In this document: one piece after another, positions 1-11,800 of the stretch
How the letters are laid out: each line of letters opens with the position of its first letter
Numbering within the stretch: position 1 is the first letter of the stretch
DNA from: Hymenopus coronatus
Taxonomy: Eukaryota > Arthropoda > Insecta > Mantodea > Hymenopodidae
DNA: 64,000 nucleotides
Reading direction: 5' to 3'
Assembly: GCA_030762935.1 (NCBI GenBank)
Contig: CM060883.1
Location: forward strand, 98,642,501-98,706,500
The notes under the pieces: model-generated
Seen by the model: only the letters and a program-made list of their open reading frames with translations
Told to the model about the DNA's origin: nothing
Database searches by the model: none
Translations under genes and position numbers: made by a program

Positions 1-3000
1 GAAATGTGGAAGCTTGTGGATCATTTCCTTTTCAATGGATAACATGGCAAGAGCAGGCAACCTATCTTCAGCCATGGTGCTTCTAAGAAAACTTTTGATC
101 TGCTTCAAAGTGGAAAAACATCTCTGCTTCACACGTTGCCATTGGGACAGTAGCTACCAATTTCAGCAATTTCATAACATCTCCAAAGGGTTCTTGAAGG
201 CTATTTTCAATTAAAAACTTCAGAAGTGCTACTGAACTTTTCATTTCCTGAACATCATCTCGAGAATAAATGACCTGTAGTTCTGTTTTTAACTTAGGTT
301 TATTTAAAAATGGATAAACTGCACAACAGCAGAAAGAATTTTTTCAGGAAATTTATTCTTCGGTATAGGGAAGAGGTGCTGGTCGAATAAATTAGAGGCC
401 AATAAGTGGCTGGAGAATTCAAACCTTTGTATGCTCTGCTGAATTATTATGTCACATACCTACTTCTTTAACTGCTACATTCCTTGTTCTGTACAGATCC
501 TTGTATCTTCTTTTTGCTACATTTGGTTCTTCGTTAATTAGGATATTATCAACATTGTCTCTAATTTTCGAAATTTCATATTCGAATGTTGCTATTGCTT
601 GCTTTATTGATACAGGATTAGTAGTGCGCTTTTGCAATTGGCTGTACATGATATCCACGTGGGGCATTATTTTATAAAATACCTCTAACCAAAAGGAAAA
701 TGTTGGCTGTTGCAGTTTCAACCTTAGACCAGAGCAGTTTCAACCTTAGACCAGAGGCTTGATTGACAGTTGTCGTTTGGTTGCTGGTGTCTTCAATTGG
801 CTGTACATGATATCCACGTGGGGCTTTATGTTATAAAATACCTCTAACCAAAAGGAAAATGTTGGCTGTTGCAGTTTCAACCTTAGATCAGAGGTTTGAT
901 TCACAGTTGTCGTTTGGTTGCTGGTGTCAACAATTGGCTGTACATGATATCCACGTGGGGCTTCATGTTATAAAATACCTCTAACCAAAAGGAAAATGTT
1001 GGCTGTTGTAGTTTCAACCTTAGACCAGAGGTTTGATTCACAGTTGTCGTTTGGTTGCTGGTGTCTTCAATTGGCTGTACATGATATCCACGTGGGGCAT
1101 TATTTTATAAAATACCTCTAACCAAAAAGAACATTTTGGCTGTTGTAGTTTCAACCTTAGACCAGAGGTTTGATTCACAGTTGTCGTTTGGTTGCTGGTG
1201 TCTTCAATTGGCTGTGCATGACATCCACGTGGGGCATTATTTTATAAAATACCTCTAACCAAAAAGAACATTTTGGCTGTTGTAGTTTCAACCTTAGACC
1301 AGAGGTTTGATTCACAGTTGTCGTTTGGTTGCTGGTGTCTTCAATTTGTTGGAGACATTCCAGAACGTCCTCTTTGTTTTCATGAATTGTAAGAACTGTT
1401 CTGGATTTAAAGTGGCATCTTGTGGTTGATCCCTGAGGGACTCTTCGCTTCACAATTGCATCTAGAACAGCCACTCTTTGAGGTAAATGAGAGAAGAATA
1501 TTGGCACTTCTGCAATAGTATTGAAAAACAGTTTCACGTGTTTATTTTGACTGGTAGCTTGGGCAAGAATTAAGTTCAGTTGGTGAGCATAACAATGCAC
1601 ATAATACGCGAAATGATACTCTTCTCTTACGACTGTTTGTATCCCTGCATGTTGGCCACGCATGACGCTAGCACCATCATAACTTTGAGATGTTGCTTTC
1701 TCTTTCTGTTCTTGTACAACCTCGGCAAGGACATTTTTAATGCAAGCTGCTAGGGAGGAAGCGTCATTACCAGGTGGATTTAAAAATGTCCAAAATCTTT
1801 TCAACAGGCTCTCCAGTAGATAACAGATAACGAAATACTATAACCAATTGAAATTTAGAAGATACATCAGATGTTTCATCTGCTATCACAGACACGAAAT
1901 CTGCCTTGGCTATTTCAGCATTAATTTCCTCACGACACACATGTAACATACATTCTAGTAAATCATTTTGTATATCCTTGGATGTGCCCTTAAAGACTAT
2001 AACATTGCTCATGTGCTCTTTTACAACTGCATCTAAAGCTGAAGTAAAAGTTATTAGCCCTCTGAATATTCCAGGATTTTTAGATTCTGCTGTTTCATGT
2101 CCACGTGAGGCAAGTTCAAACTCACTGCAGAACTTGATACAATCAATTATTTTGGAAAGAACATAGCGATTTTTCCTTGTGTCTTTCTATGTTCTGTCTA
2201 AAAGCCGAGCTAAGTTGCCATCTAATTTCCGTTTTTCCAAGGACTGATAAATCTAAATAAGCATTCTTATGTGCAATAGATTCTTCGTGCGTTTTAATTT
2301 TGTGTGTTAGATTACTTAGATCTGACACTACATGACATGTCCAGTTTGAATCTTTGCCCTTAGCAAACAGTACGCACGGAAAACAAAATAGCTTATTTGT
2401 AGTAGTACAACCGCAAATCCAACTATTTCTTTTGTTTATATTTACATTGAAAGACCTGGAAAATGTCTTACCTCGGCTGGTTTGTGCTTATTTTAATTCG
2501 ATCTGAGGTATTGGCCTGCCAAACTTCTTTACTTAACACTTCTCTTCTAAGCTTAAAGCTGTGAAATTTGTTTTTAAAAGGTATTGAACGCTGTTCATTC
2601 TTCTTTGAAAACAAACACGAACAGGTGAATATGCATATGAACACCAAAGCACAAGTATATAACCGAATGCAGTGTTACATATGTATATTATTCAGTAAAC
2701 AACTCTATTACAATGAAAACACACGTGCTATTTGTTGCAGTCCTGTAGCTTTTCATTTCGGATTAATTCGTGCATTTCCGCCAGGGCCGACTCACAGCAG
2801 TGCTGGTCATCACTCCAGCTCAAATCCAGTATTGTTAGCGACATTTCCCCTTACCCCTCTTCACCGAAGAAGCACCAGCAAATTTATTCTCGGAGGTTCA
2901 GAAGAGAGATTGAACCTGGGCAGCGCATTGGAGCGTATACGGCTATTGCAAAGACTTGAAGGCTTTTCATTCGATAAAATAGTTTGAAAATGCAAATAAA

Positions 3001-3114
3001 ATGAATAATACGAGAAAGAATAATTATGTAAATTATAAATTTATGTATTTTAAAATGCAATTTTTTTTCCGGGGTTTCACTGAACTGCTGAACACATAGG
3101 ACGTGCCACCCCTG
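1..3114 (-). mobile_element. hAT transposon, decayed, TTF-zinc-finger/DUF4371 type; extends past left edge
   Basis: Read on the minus strand. The 5' terminal repeat ends at 3114 (CAGGGGTGGCACGTCC, a typical hAT terminus), followed by a candidate 8-bp target site. A TTF-type zinc finger lies at ~2330-2420 (SWICGCTTTNKLFCFPCVLF). The transposase continues over 2330-1767 (VSVIADETSDVSS, first catalytic Asp) and 1804-1175 (SYDGASVMRG, CYAHQLNLILAQA). The dimerisation domain is at ~60-230 (STLKQIKSFLRSTMAEDRL). Frame shifts occur near 1790 and in the tandemly duplicated segment, so the copy is dead. The other end is outside the window. Confidence 0.85.
635..1345. repeat. 137-bp tandem duplication inside the hAT transposase
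   Basis: CAATTGGCTGTACATGATAT recurs (with a variant) at 635, 794, 931, 1068 and 1205; the last three steps are exactly 137 bp. The unit covers coding sequence for KLQQPxFSFWLEVFYKIMPH. 137 is not a multiple of 3, so each extra copy shifts the frame. Confidence 0.85.
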
Positions 3115-3199
3115 TACATTGTCATTAGGAAATAATATGTAGATGCATTTTTAATCTTTTTCTTTCTCCAGAATCACAACTTTTGTGTTGGAATGCAAA

Positions 3200-4996
3200 A
3201 TATTTGTATAAAAATATCTGTATGTTCCAGTCACTTGACTTTCTCTATATCTCTGTAACAAAGTATTGGTAATAAGCTTATTCTTCCATCTATTTTATGC
3301 TAATCGAGATAAACATCAGCAGAAATAATATTATTTAGTTCCTTTATAAGCAGAAGGGAAATAAGGGAATACGTTAGACTAAACAGACAGTCACATTTTT
3401 GAAAATGTGGTTGCTATGGGATGGAATCCGTTTCTTTGCATAGCCAGGAGTTGACAGTATAACAAACAGTATTTTAAAACTGAAACCAACAACAAGGAAT
3501 GTCAAAATGGTCAGCTCCATGAAAAAAATCTGATGTGTTCCATTCACATGACTTTCTCTTAATCTCTGCAACAATTTATTGTTAAAAATCTTATGCTTTT
3601 ATTTACTTCACGCTAATCGAGAAAAAAAGCAGAAATAGTCTTATTACTTGCTTCTTTGTAAGTAAAAGTGAAATAAGGGAGTACAATAGGTTAAAGTGCT
3701 AGTCAAAAGCTGGTTGCTATGTGATTGAAGTTCCTTTGTTTGTGTGGACAGGAGTCGACAAATACCTGTATGAGAAAAGTATAAGTTTTTCAAAACTGAA
3801 ACGAAAAGCCAGGAATATCTTAAAAACGATCAACTGCACAAAAAAAAATGTATATGACCTAAATTGTATGTTTTAATGTGCTCTACATTTTCTGTGTAAT
3901 AAGTTTTTGTCCATCTCTTACAGTTTAGCAGTTATGCACAATTCCATAAAATTCATCCGGAATAAAGTAGTCTTCATAGGCTATTCCCAAAAACTTCAAG
4001 ATATGCATTTTATTTGCCAGTTAAATATCTTTAATATACAATATTTTAATCAAAATCGTTAATAGCCATTTTTAAGAAAATCAAAATTTTCGAAAAATGT
4101 TCCATGTAAAGGGTAGTTTGGGGTGGGGGAATTTTCTTGAAAACCTTCGTGTCGCATCCTTAGAAGATGCCAAACTTAAAAACCAAGTTTGGGCTTTAAC
4201 GGTCTTTTCGTGTTTGAGCAGCATAGCTCACAGACACACACACGTAGGCAGGCAGTCAGTCAGTCAGTCAGTCAGTCCAGTCAGTCAGTCATTTATTTTT
4301 CTAAAAATGCTTTTTTTTTTATTCAGGGAGTCTCAAAACATGTATTTCCAATGAAATCTCAGTATTGAATTTTTGGGTGCAATACAATACCTTCTCTATA
4401 CACTATGTACATAGTTCGTATAGAGAAAGTAAAAAAAATATATGACATATATTGTGTGTTTTAACAAGATATACAATTTTTGTGTAATGAGTTTTTGTCT
4501 ATCTCGTACGGTTTACCAGTTATGCAAAATTAAAAACTAGTCACCCTGAATAGAGGTCTTCAGAGGCTATTCTCAAGAAATTCAAAGTATAAGTTTTATT
4601 TGCCATGTAGGTATCTTAAATAGAAGAGATTTTAATCAAAATCGTTAGAGCCATTTTTGAGAAAATCAAACTTTTTGAAAATATTTCCATGTAAAGGATG
4701 GTTAGGGGTGGTTGGAGTTTCTTGAAAATCTTCATGTCGCACCCTTGGTAGATACTGTACTTAAATGTCAAGTTTGGTTTATACAGACTTCTCGTTTTTG
4801 AGCTACGCATGCACACACACACACACATACACAGATAGATATATATATATATTTTTTTTTTTTTCTATAAATGCTTTTTTGGGATACAGAGGGTCCCAAA
4901 ACATGTATTTCTGGTGAAATATGGGTATCAAATTTTTGGGTGCAGTACAATACGTTGTCTATACACTATGTACATAGTACTTATAAAGAAAGTAAA
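3200..4996 (+). repeat. cluster of three family R copies
   Basis: Partial copy 3200-3527, fullest copy 3528-4432 (~905 bp) and a 3' part-copy 4433-4996, all in one orientation. The fullest copy starts near AATCTGATGTGTTCCATTCA and ends in an imperfect palindrome (CTTCTCTATACACTATG and its complement) followed by AAAGTAAAAA. No protein is recognised. A (GTCA)n microsatellite lies at ~4250-4290. Confidence 0.8.
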
Positions 4997-5014
4997 AAGT
5001 TAGAGGCTATTATT

Positions 5015-5265
5015 TATTTAGTGTGAAGCGGTGCCAGTTCCTCAGTGACTTTGCTCAGGGTCCATGGTTTGATTCCCGGCTCAGGGTGCCAATTTTAAAT
5101 CTGCCTACACCTCTTGATTAGTTGATGTCGAATAGCCCCAAGGCCCAATATAGTTTGGAGTCCATAGTAAATACATCCTGCCACCATCCTCATTGTCTGT
5201 ACCAATAGGAGAATTGGACTCCATTGTTGGAAATGGGTCTGTCATCCCTTGGTGGAATTACACTG
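5015..5265 (+). repeat. SINE-like element with tRNA-type head
   Basis: A box-B-like GGTTTGATTCCCGG at ~5070 follows an A-box-like AGCGGTGCCAGTTCC, typical of a tRNA-derived RNA polymerase III promoter. The body to ~5265 is non-coding. The boundaries and family are not determined. Confidence 0.45.
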
Positions 5266-6305
5266 TTTATTGTTGGTATATACCAAACTTCTCAGCTTCC
5301 TCCTTTTGTCTGTAAAAAACCACTCTTTGTTACAAAAATCCAAAACAAGTGTTGAAGTTTTGCAGAAATGAGGTTAATGTTCATCTCACTTTGTCACTGC
5401 TGCAATTGACATTAGATATTTTATCTGTTTTATAACTACTTTCATCCTCCTCTGTAAGTTCCAGAGACAAAGAGTACCCAAGAAAAATAAGGAAAATTAA
5501 AAAAACAAAAAAGAATAGTATACAAAAACCAAATAAAAAAAAAATAATAATAACAAACACAGAGTTAATGTAAATTTCAAATATTACATATTATAACAGC
5601 AATAAACATATGAGTAATGATACAAGAAAGTGACATAATACCCTGTATGAATAGTTCCAAAAATAGAAATACACCCTTGTGTACATGAGTAACAAGCCAT
5701 ACAAGTATTCTTTTCTATGTTTAAGGCTTTTAGAATGTCAGTGTAAGTTAGATCAATGTTTTTAAGGTTGTATTTATGTTTGAGGAATTTTCTGTTGATC
5801 TCTTCACTCAATTCTGTAGGTTGGTTTTCATGATTATTGAGCTATAGCTGAATGTATAATGTAACCAAGGACTTAAAAGTCAGCTCACAGATATACACTC
5901 CAAAATTGTTCTCTCTTTCTCTCCTGCTCAAAAGGTGTATTAATAAACAACCTCAATAGGTGAGAAAGAAAGAATATATATACACATTACTGCCTTAAGT
6001 TCTGTCAGTAAAATTTAAACACACTGTAGTATGGCAATTGTGAATGAAAAACATGGCAACGCTGTATATTGTCATCCAGAAGGTCACCTTTACTACTCCA
6101 CGAGTAACCGGCTTGGAGTAACAGGCAAGAGAGAAAGATGGAATGGGGAGTGTGTGAAAATCATCACTGTATTGGCATTATTTTATTGTGGAACGTGAGC
6201 CTAGGACATTTTTTCAGTGCTGAAGCCTCTTGGTATTGATAAATGATATGTGTTTCGGGCAATAGCTTAGTTTAAAGAAACAGGTGCAGCCGTTGATCTG
6301 GCCAG
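5266..6305. other. intergenic, nothing recognised
   Basis: AT-rich sequence with short A-runs at 5490-5550. I see no conserved coding potential, tRNA or known repeat end. Confidence 0.5.
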
Positions 6306-6307
6306 CC

Positions 6308-6733
6308 TAGGTGTTCACAATCACACACAACACACATAACACAACACAACACAACACACTCACCACACACACAACACACACAACACAACACAACACACAC
6401 AACTCACACAACTCACACAACACACACAACTCACACAACTCACACAACACACACACCACACACACACACAACACACACACCACACACAACACACACACAA
6501 CACACGCCCACTGCACACACCACACACACACCACACATACAACACACACCACACACACACCACACATACAACACACACCACACACAACCACACACACAAC
6601 ACACACACACACAACCACACACACACACACACACAACCACCCACACACACAACCACACACAAGACACACCACACACACAACACACACACACCGCACACAG
6701 TACACACACACACACACACAACCACACACACAA

Positions 6734-6771
<38 letters not shown>

Positions 6772-6995
6772 CCACCCACACACACAACCACACACAAGAC
6801 ACACCACACACACAACACACACACACCACACACAGTACACACACACCACACACACACAACCACACACACAACACACACAACCACACACACACACACACAA
6901 CCAACCACACACAACACACACAACCACCCACACACACAACCACACACACACAACCACATACACACACGGCCACACCCACACGCACACATGCACGC
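6308..6995. repeat. ~690-bp CA-rich microsatellite
   Basis: Almost only C and A on the + strand, with CACA, CACACCA and CAACACA variants and short internal duplications (for example around 6655 and 6775). Long open frames of Thr/His or Cys/Val on either strand are artefacts of composition. Confidence 0.97.
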
Positions 6996-7079
6996 ACACA
7001 GAGTTGTGAATGCTGTTCGTGTAAGAATTCAATGCAATCCTTTGCGTAAACAAACAATTTTTGTCTTGTGAAATGAACA

Positions 7080-7506
7080 TCTCTTCATGAACAATAGATT
7101 TTGTTTTGAAGGATGATTTACATATTAGTGCATATAAAAGATATACAAGGCATTTGTTAACTGAAAAGTTAAAGGAGAAACATTGGGTGTTGTCTTGGGC
7201 TTTGTTAATGACATATGGAGAGAGTAAAAACACAGAGAAAAACCATGCAGCAGTGGTTGGCAACCGATATCCCACGGTTCATCATTGCTGACTGGTCTAA
7301 CAGAATCAATCCATTGGATTATTCTTCGTGGCAGAAGCTTGAGGCAATAACATGTCAAAAGAGGCTCCTTAATATTGAGGTGCTAAAAAAGTGAATCATG
7401 TCAGCTGACAAAAAGATTCCACTGGAAACAATTCATGCAGCTATTGATGAGCGACCTCAACATCTTTGCTGCTGTGTTGCCACACATGGTGATCATTTTG
7501 TAGAAT
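7080..7506 (+). pseudogene. internally deleted mariner/Tc1-type transposase
   Basis: An N-terminal helix-turn-helix piece (KDDLHISAYKRYTRHLLTEK) at ~7103-7165 is followed after a deletion by C-terminal pieces: ADWSNRINPLDYSSWQKLE (~7290-7345), then IPLETIHAAIDERPQHL and HGDHFVE (~7410-7506). The order and motifs match this transposase superfamily. Frame shifts and the missing catalytic middle show it is dead. Confidence 0.7.
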
Positions 7507-7566
7507 ATTTTGTGTTCTTTCAGAATATATTTATATTAATGGATTTGCATAGTTTATTTATTAGTA

Positions 7567-8247
7567 CAGTTAAAACTCGTTTATACGTTATTCACCTCAA
7601 CAGTTTTTCGCACATATACGCTAAAATTTTAGGGACCAGTCGTTCTCCATTAAAATTTTGCTCAATTATTCGTTTAATTTTGGTTATATGTTTTCTTGGT
7701 AATGTGTCACTTTTTCTAATCCCCATTCACAAAATGTACCCAATTATATGTTCTAAAAAAACGTATGGTGATGTGCTTGCTGTGTATAGCCTTAGAATTG
7801 CCTGGTTTGCGGTTTTCATTGACACTTATTGTTTCACTGTCGTCATATCATTCCAACAATCTATTAACCTTGGTTCCAACAGTCACTTCTCTGCTCTAGT
7901 ACTGCTAGTGTGCTGTTTTCATTGTTGTCATATCGTTCCAACAATGTATTAACCTTGGTTCCAACAGTCATTTGTCTGCTTTAAGTCGAGTACTGCTAGT
8001 GTGCTGTTTTCATTGTCATATCGTTCCAACAGTCACTTATCTATTTTATGTGGAGTTACAAGCAGGAGAAGAAGCATGTGTGAATATCGACCAGCAAGGA
8101 AGAAAACAAGAAAATCCTTAACTCTTGGTGAAAAATTAAAAATTCTGGATGAAGTCCATACCAGAAGAGAAAAACAGTTGCATGTTTTCTCATTTATACA
8201 GTATTTTAGTAATCTGCCATAAAAAACGTTTAAGTGAGGTACCACTG
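7567..8247 (+). mobile_element. Tigger/pogo-type deletion derivative with TA target duplication
   Basis: TA flanks both ends (7565-7566 and 8248-8249). The termini are related inverted repeats, CAGTTAAAACTCGTTTATAC at the left and CAGTGGTACCTCACTTAAAC read inward from the right. Near the 3' end, 8073-8180 encode RKKTRKSLTLGEKLKILDEV, the start of a CENP-B-like helix-turn-helix found in Tigger/jerky transposases. The rest of the transposase is missing. Confidence 0.75.
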
Positions 8248-8694
8248 TATATGCATTTAAAGTACTGACAGGACTTGTGGTAGTACTGTTTGTGTGCGCA
8301 CGGAATGGATGCTTTGTGCTGCTTAAAATTGTTTGAGGAGCATGTCCGATTTGTCATACAGCACATTTTTAATAAACATTGTTGTTTATAGCTGTCAAGC
8401 CTTTTTCTGTTACATTTCAAAACAATTTTGTGAGAGCAATAAAGTTGTACTGTCCAAATAATGGAGTGTTTATGTCTTTGTTATAAACTCAGTTTATGTT
8501 TTAATTTAGCAACATTATCTGCTATTTGAAAAGGAAAACAGTGATTTTCATGGCAGTATCTGCTATTTTCGAGTAAAATAAACTTAAAGCAGCTGAATTG
8601 TAAAGTCTTTGGCATTAGTTTATGTGAAATTTGTTTGGACAAGTTAGGTTAGAATTGGCATTTTGATGTATTGTTATTGCTGTTATTTTTCTAG

Positions 8695-8876
8695 CATGCC
8701 ATCTACAAGCCCTGGAAGCCATATCACAAGACTGGAAAATGAGCAGCTATTTGGTAGCTACAACAAACCATCCATTCAGAGAGTACCCGTTGCTTCACAC
8801 AGTACAAATGAGATATTTCGCCGTGCTGGAGCCTGGAATGGTAATCATCATAGGGGCGATGTTGCAACAGATAGTG
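8695..8876 (+). CDS. conu: conu-like exon 1 (first visible)
   Basis: Acceptor TTTTTCTAG precedes the exon and donor GTAAGT follows at 8877. ATG at 8696 opens MPSTSPGSHITRLENEQ, the first 60 codons, and leaves phase 1 (one G). The segment is polar and not recognisable as a domain. Its support is the exact phase match and GAA codon formed with exon 2. The ATG may be the true start or an internal Met. Confidence 0.65.
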
Positions 8877-11800
8877 GTAAGTTATTCAAAATCATTAAAT
8901 GAAATGGCGATGTTCATGCACAGAAAGTAATTTGCTAATAATTGTTTTCCAGTTGGTATATTAAGTGATTAAGAAGAATACACACACACACGCACGCATG
9001 CATGCACATGCACACATGTGCGCACCCACACACACACACACACGTGCGCACCCACACTAAGTGCTTGTTCATAATATGAAATCCAATTCGTTGTATGCAA
9101 TGAAACAATGGTGTAATACAAGAACAAAATCATCAAAAAGAAGTACGAATTGGCTGCTTTTATGTTTCAACTAAAGTACAAGTCAATCAGTTTATCATTT
9201 TCTTTGAAAGGTCTTTACTAAGAGGCTTGGTGATGGGGGATGCTAGGTCTTCGTCTCCCTCATACATATTTTGGACTACATCAAGTATGTGGAGGTATCC
9301 TCATGTTTATAGATAAGTGAAGGGGGGTGAGGGGTGCAAAGAAGTAATAGAAATTTGGCAGAATCCAAGGCACTTTGCCATTGAATTTTCTTCCATGCAG
9401 TCTGTTCTAGAATCTGAAGTTATTCTATTTTACTGCCTTTAAAATATACTCTTTCCTGTCTGACATTAATGAAATGTCTGAAGACTTCTGTCATATGAAT
9501 TGGTTTTTAATTCACATTAATTCTTAATTTGTAATGCAACTTAAGTGTAACATTATACTGTTATAATGATTGGGAGCAGAAAAGCAATAATCCCCTTTAG
9601 GCTACAATCTACGAGGGCGCTGTCCCAGAAGTATTCGACCTAACAAAAAAAGCACAAACATTTGGAGGAAAAACATCTTTATTTCTCTACATGGTCTCCT
9701 TTCAGCTTCACCTTCAATACACCAGCGAAACAGTACCAAACACTCAGTTGAAACATCCTCATGACACTGTTTTTGTTCTATTGTGAGCACCTTGAACATA
9801 ACTTTCTCATATCCAAATTTTCGGTCAGTATGTGATGTACAGAACTTTTTGAAATGCCTGCATAGCTTGTGCACTTTCAGTCGACGGTCATCCAATACAA
9901 TTTTGTGGATTTTTTTTCTTTTTTACAATTCCTGGACTGGTAACCCCATTTGGTCGACCACTGCGCTTTTCATCTTAGCAGCTCATACGCTTAAACTCTG
10001 CCACCCAATGTTTCAGTGTTGTAAACAAAGGAGCAGACTCCCACAAAGTGGAATCTAGCTCAGCTATAGTATTAGTTGGACTAGACCTTTGAAATGAAAG
10101 TGTTGTATCACAAAATGATGACCATGATTACAAATTTGCTGAGAGAATTCACTAATGATGGCTGCTAAACAATGTACAATACGTCAGATCAGCCCTCGTG
10201 TGTTTGTAGCACACATTTGCTTGTCACATTACATACACAATTGTGTCAAACTTGTGCCTCATACACATATTATGTGTGTTTCCTGCCTACAGTGTAAGAT
10301 ACCTGCACAACAAATTTTGACTTTTTGTTTGTGACTTGAATGAAACCTCACTTTTCTTAAGGATTACAATATGTTGAACAAGATTGACTCTGGTTTGAAA
10401 ATAATATCAAGGAAAAATACAATAGTAATTTTTTCTATGAAAATCTGTCTGATGTGTTGTAAAACAGATTCATGATCGCTTACCTTTAGTAAATATGCTT
10501 TTTGTTTGCTTCCCTCTTGTAGTCGAGTTGAGGAGCATCCAGCAAGCTTGACTCCACTTTCCCTGGTAATGTCTTTCCATTAATGATATTTGTTGGTGGA
10601 AATGCTCCCCATGTCCATTGCTTACTTCCCCACAACTTTAGGAAAACATGTCGCATTCCATTTTCTTGATAAGATATAGCAAGGTCCTCGTTTGTGTCCC
10701 AAAAAGTTGTTTACGACTTCTCTGAAGGAAATCCATGCCTCTCTCTCAACATCATTTAAGATGTTTTCACATATCTCATCTTGGTGAACTTGACGAATCT
10801 GTGGGCCAACAAAAACTCCTTCCTTTAACTTGGCCTCGCTCATTCTTGGAAATTTTGTAATTAGGATTTTAATACCATTTTGGTCCAACTTTTTAGCAAA
10901 GCTTTTGATGGGTCCAAGTTTTTATGTAGTGGAGGAATTAAAATGTTCTTAGATTCCACCAGAGGTTCATGTTTAACATTAATTTTTTCAGCTTTCATAA
11001 CTTGACGTAATGGCCATTCCTGTTTTATGAAATGCAAAACTCTATCTTTACTGTCCCATTCATGTATGAAACAGCAGTGTTTAGTGTAGCCTAGTTGGAG
11101 TCCAGTTTGCAATTTTTAACCCACCAGGGTGCTATGGTGGTAGCATGTCTGCCTCACATTCAACAGGTTGTGAGTTCAAATCTCGCTTAGGGTGCTTTAC
11201 CTGGATAAGGTTTTTTTCAGGGTTTTCCCATATCCTGAGAAGATGAATAATGAGTAACTTAGGTCTCTTACGGATAAAACATAGAACTGAAATGATGAAG
11301 TAAGTTTCTTGTGATTTTATAATTGTCATTTGCTCCTGGAACATTATTCTAATGCATCTCCCAAAAACAGAGGAGTCTTGCCTATCCTGCAACATCTGCA
11401 TCACAATCCATGATGTTTTATCAGAAAGTGATAGATATACATGCATACTATTATGAGAAGGGATTGCAAAAGTGTAAAATTATGCATACTCCATTTTGTG
11501 CTTATTAGCCATTGCAACAGATAAGGATGTTTAAAGAGTTCCATAATATTGTTTCATGGCTAGAATAATTTTGTGTGTACTGCAGATGGCATGCTTGAGG
11601 AGGTGGCACTGCTACCTGCAATGGCAATAGTAATCAACTCTATAAAGCTAGATTTTATTTGCAGAAGGTGTTCAAATTCTGGGATATCAACGACTTGGAA
11701 CTATTCACTTGCCAAGACCAAGAGAGAGGGCAAGAACAGGAAGTGATCCCACCTCACCACCATACAGTACTTCCCCTAACAACAATATAGCAGAAAGAAA

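Noticed and set aside
2568..2987. 139-codon + strand frame
   Set aside because: Lies in the 5' part of the minus-strand hAT element; no recognised motif and biased by overlap with another frame.
6307..7275. Long Cys/Val and Thr/His open frames (up to 322 codons)
   Set aside because: They arise from the CA repeat, which has few stop codons on either strand; no protein-like composition.
7398..7952. 184-codon + strand frame as a gene
   Set aside because: Joins the end of the deleted mariner copy to the non-coding part of the Tigger-like element; a chance fusion.
11118..11190. Functional tRNA gene
   Set aside because: A and B boxes are present but the cloverleaf and anticodon arm do not form; the context is a SINE. 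Same for 5015-5115 and 51500-51540.
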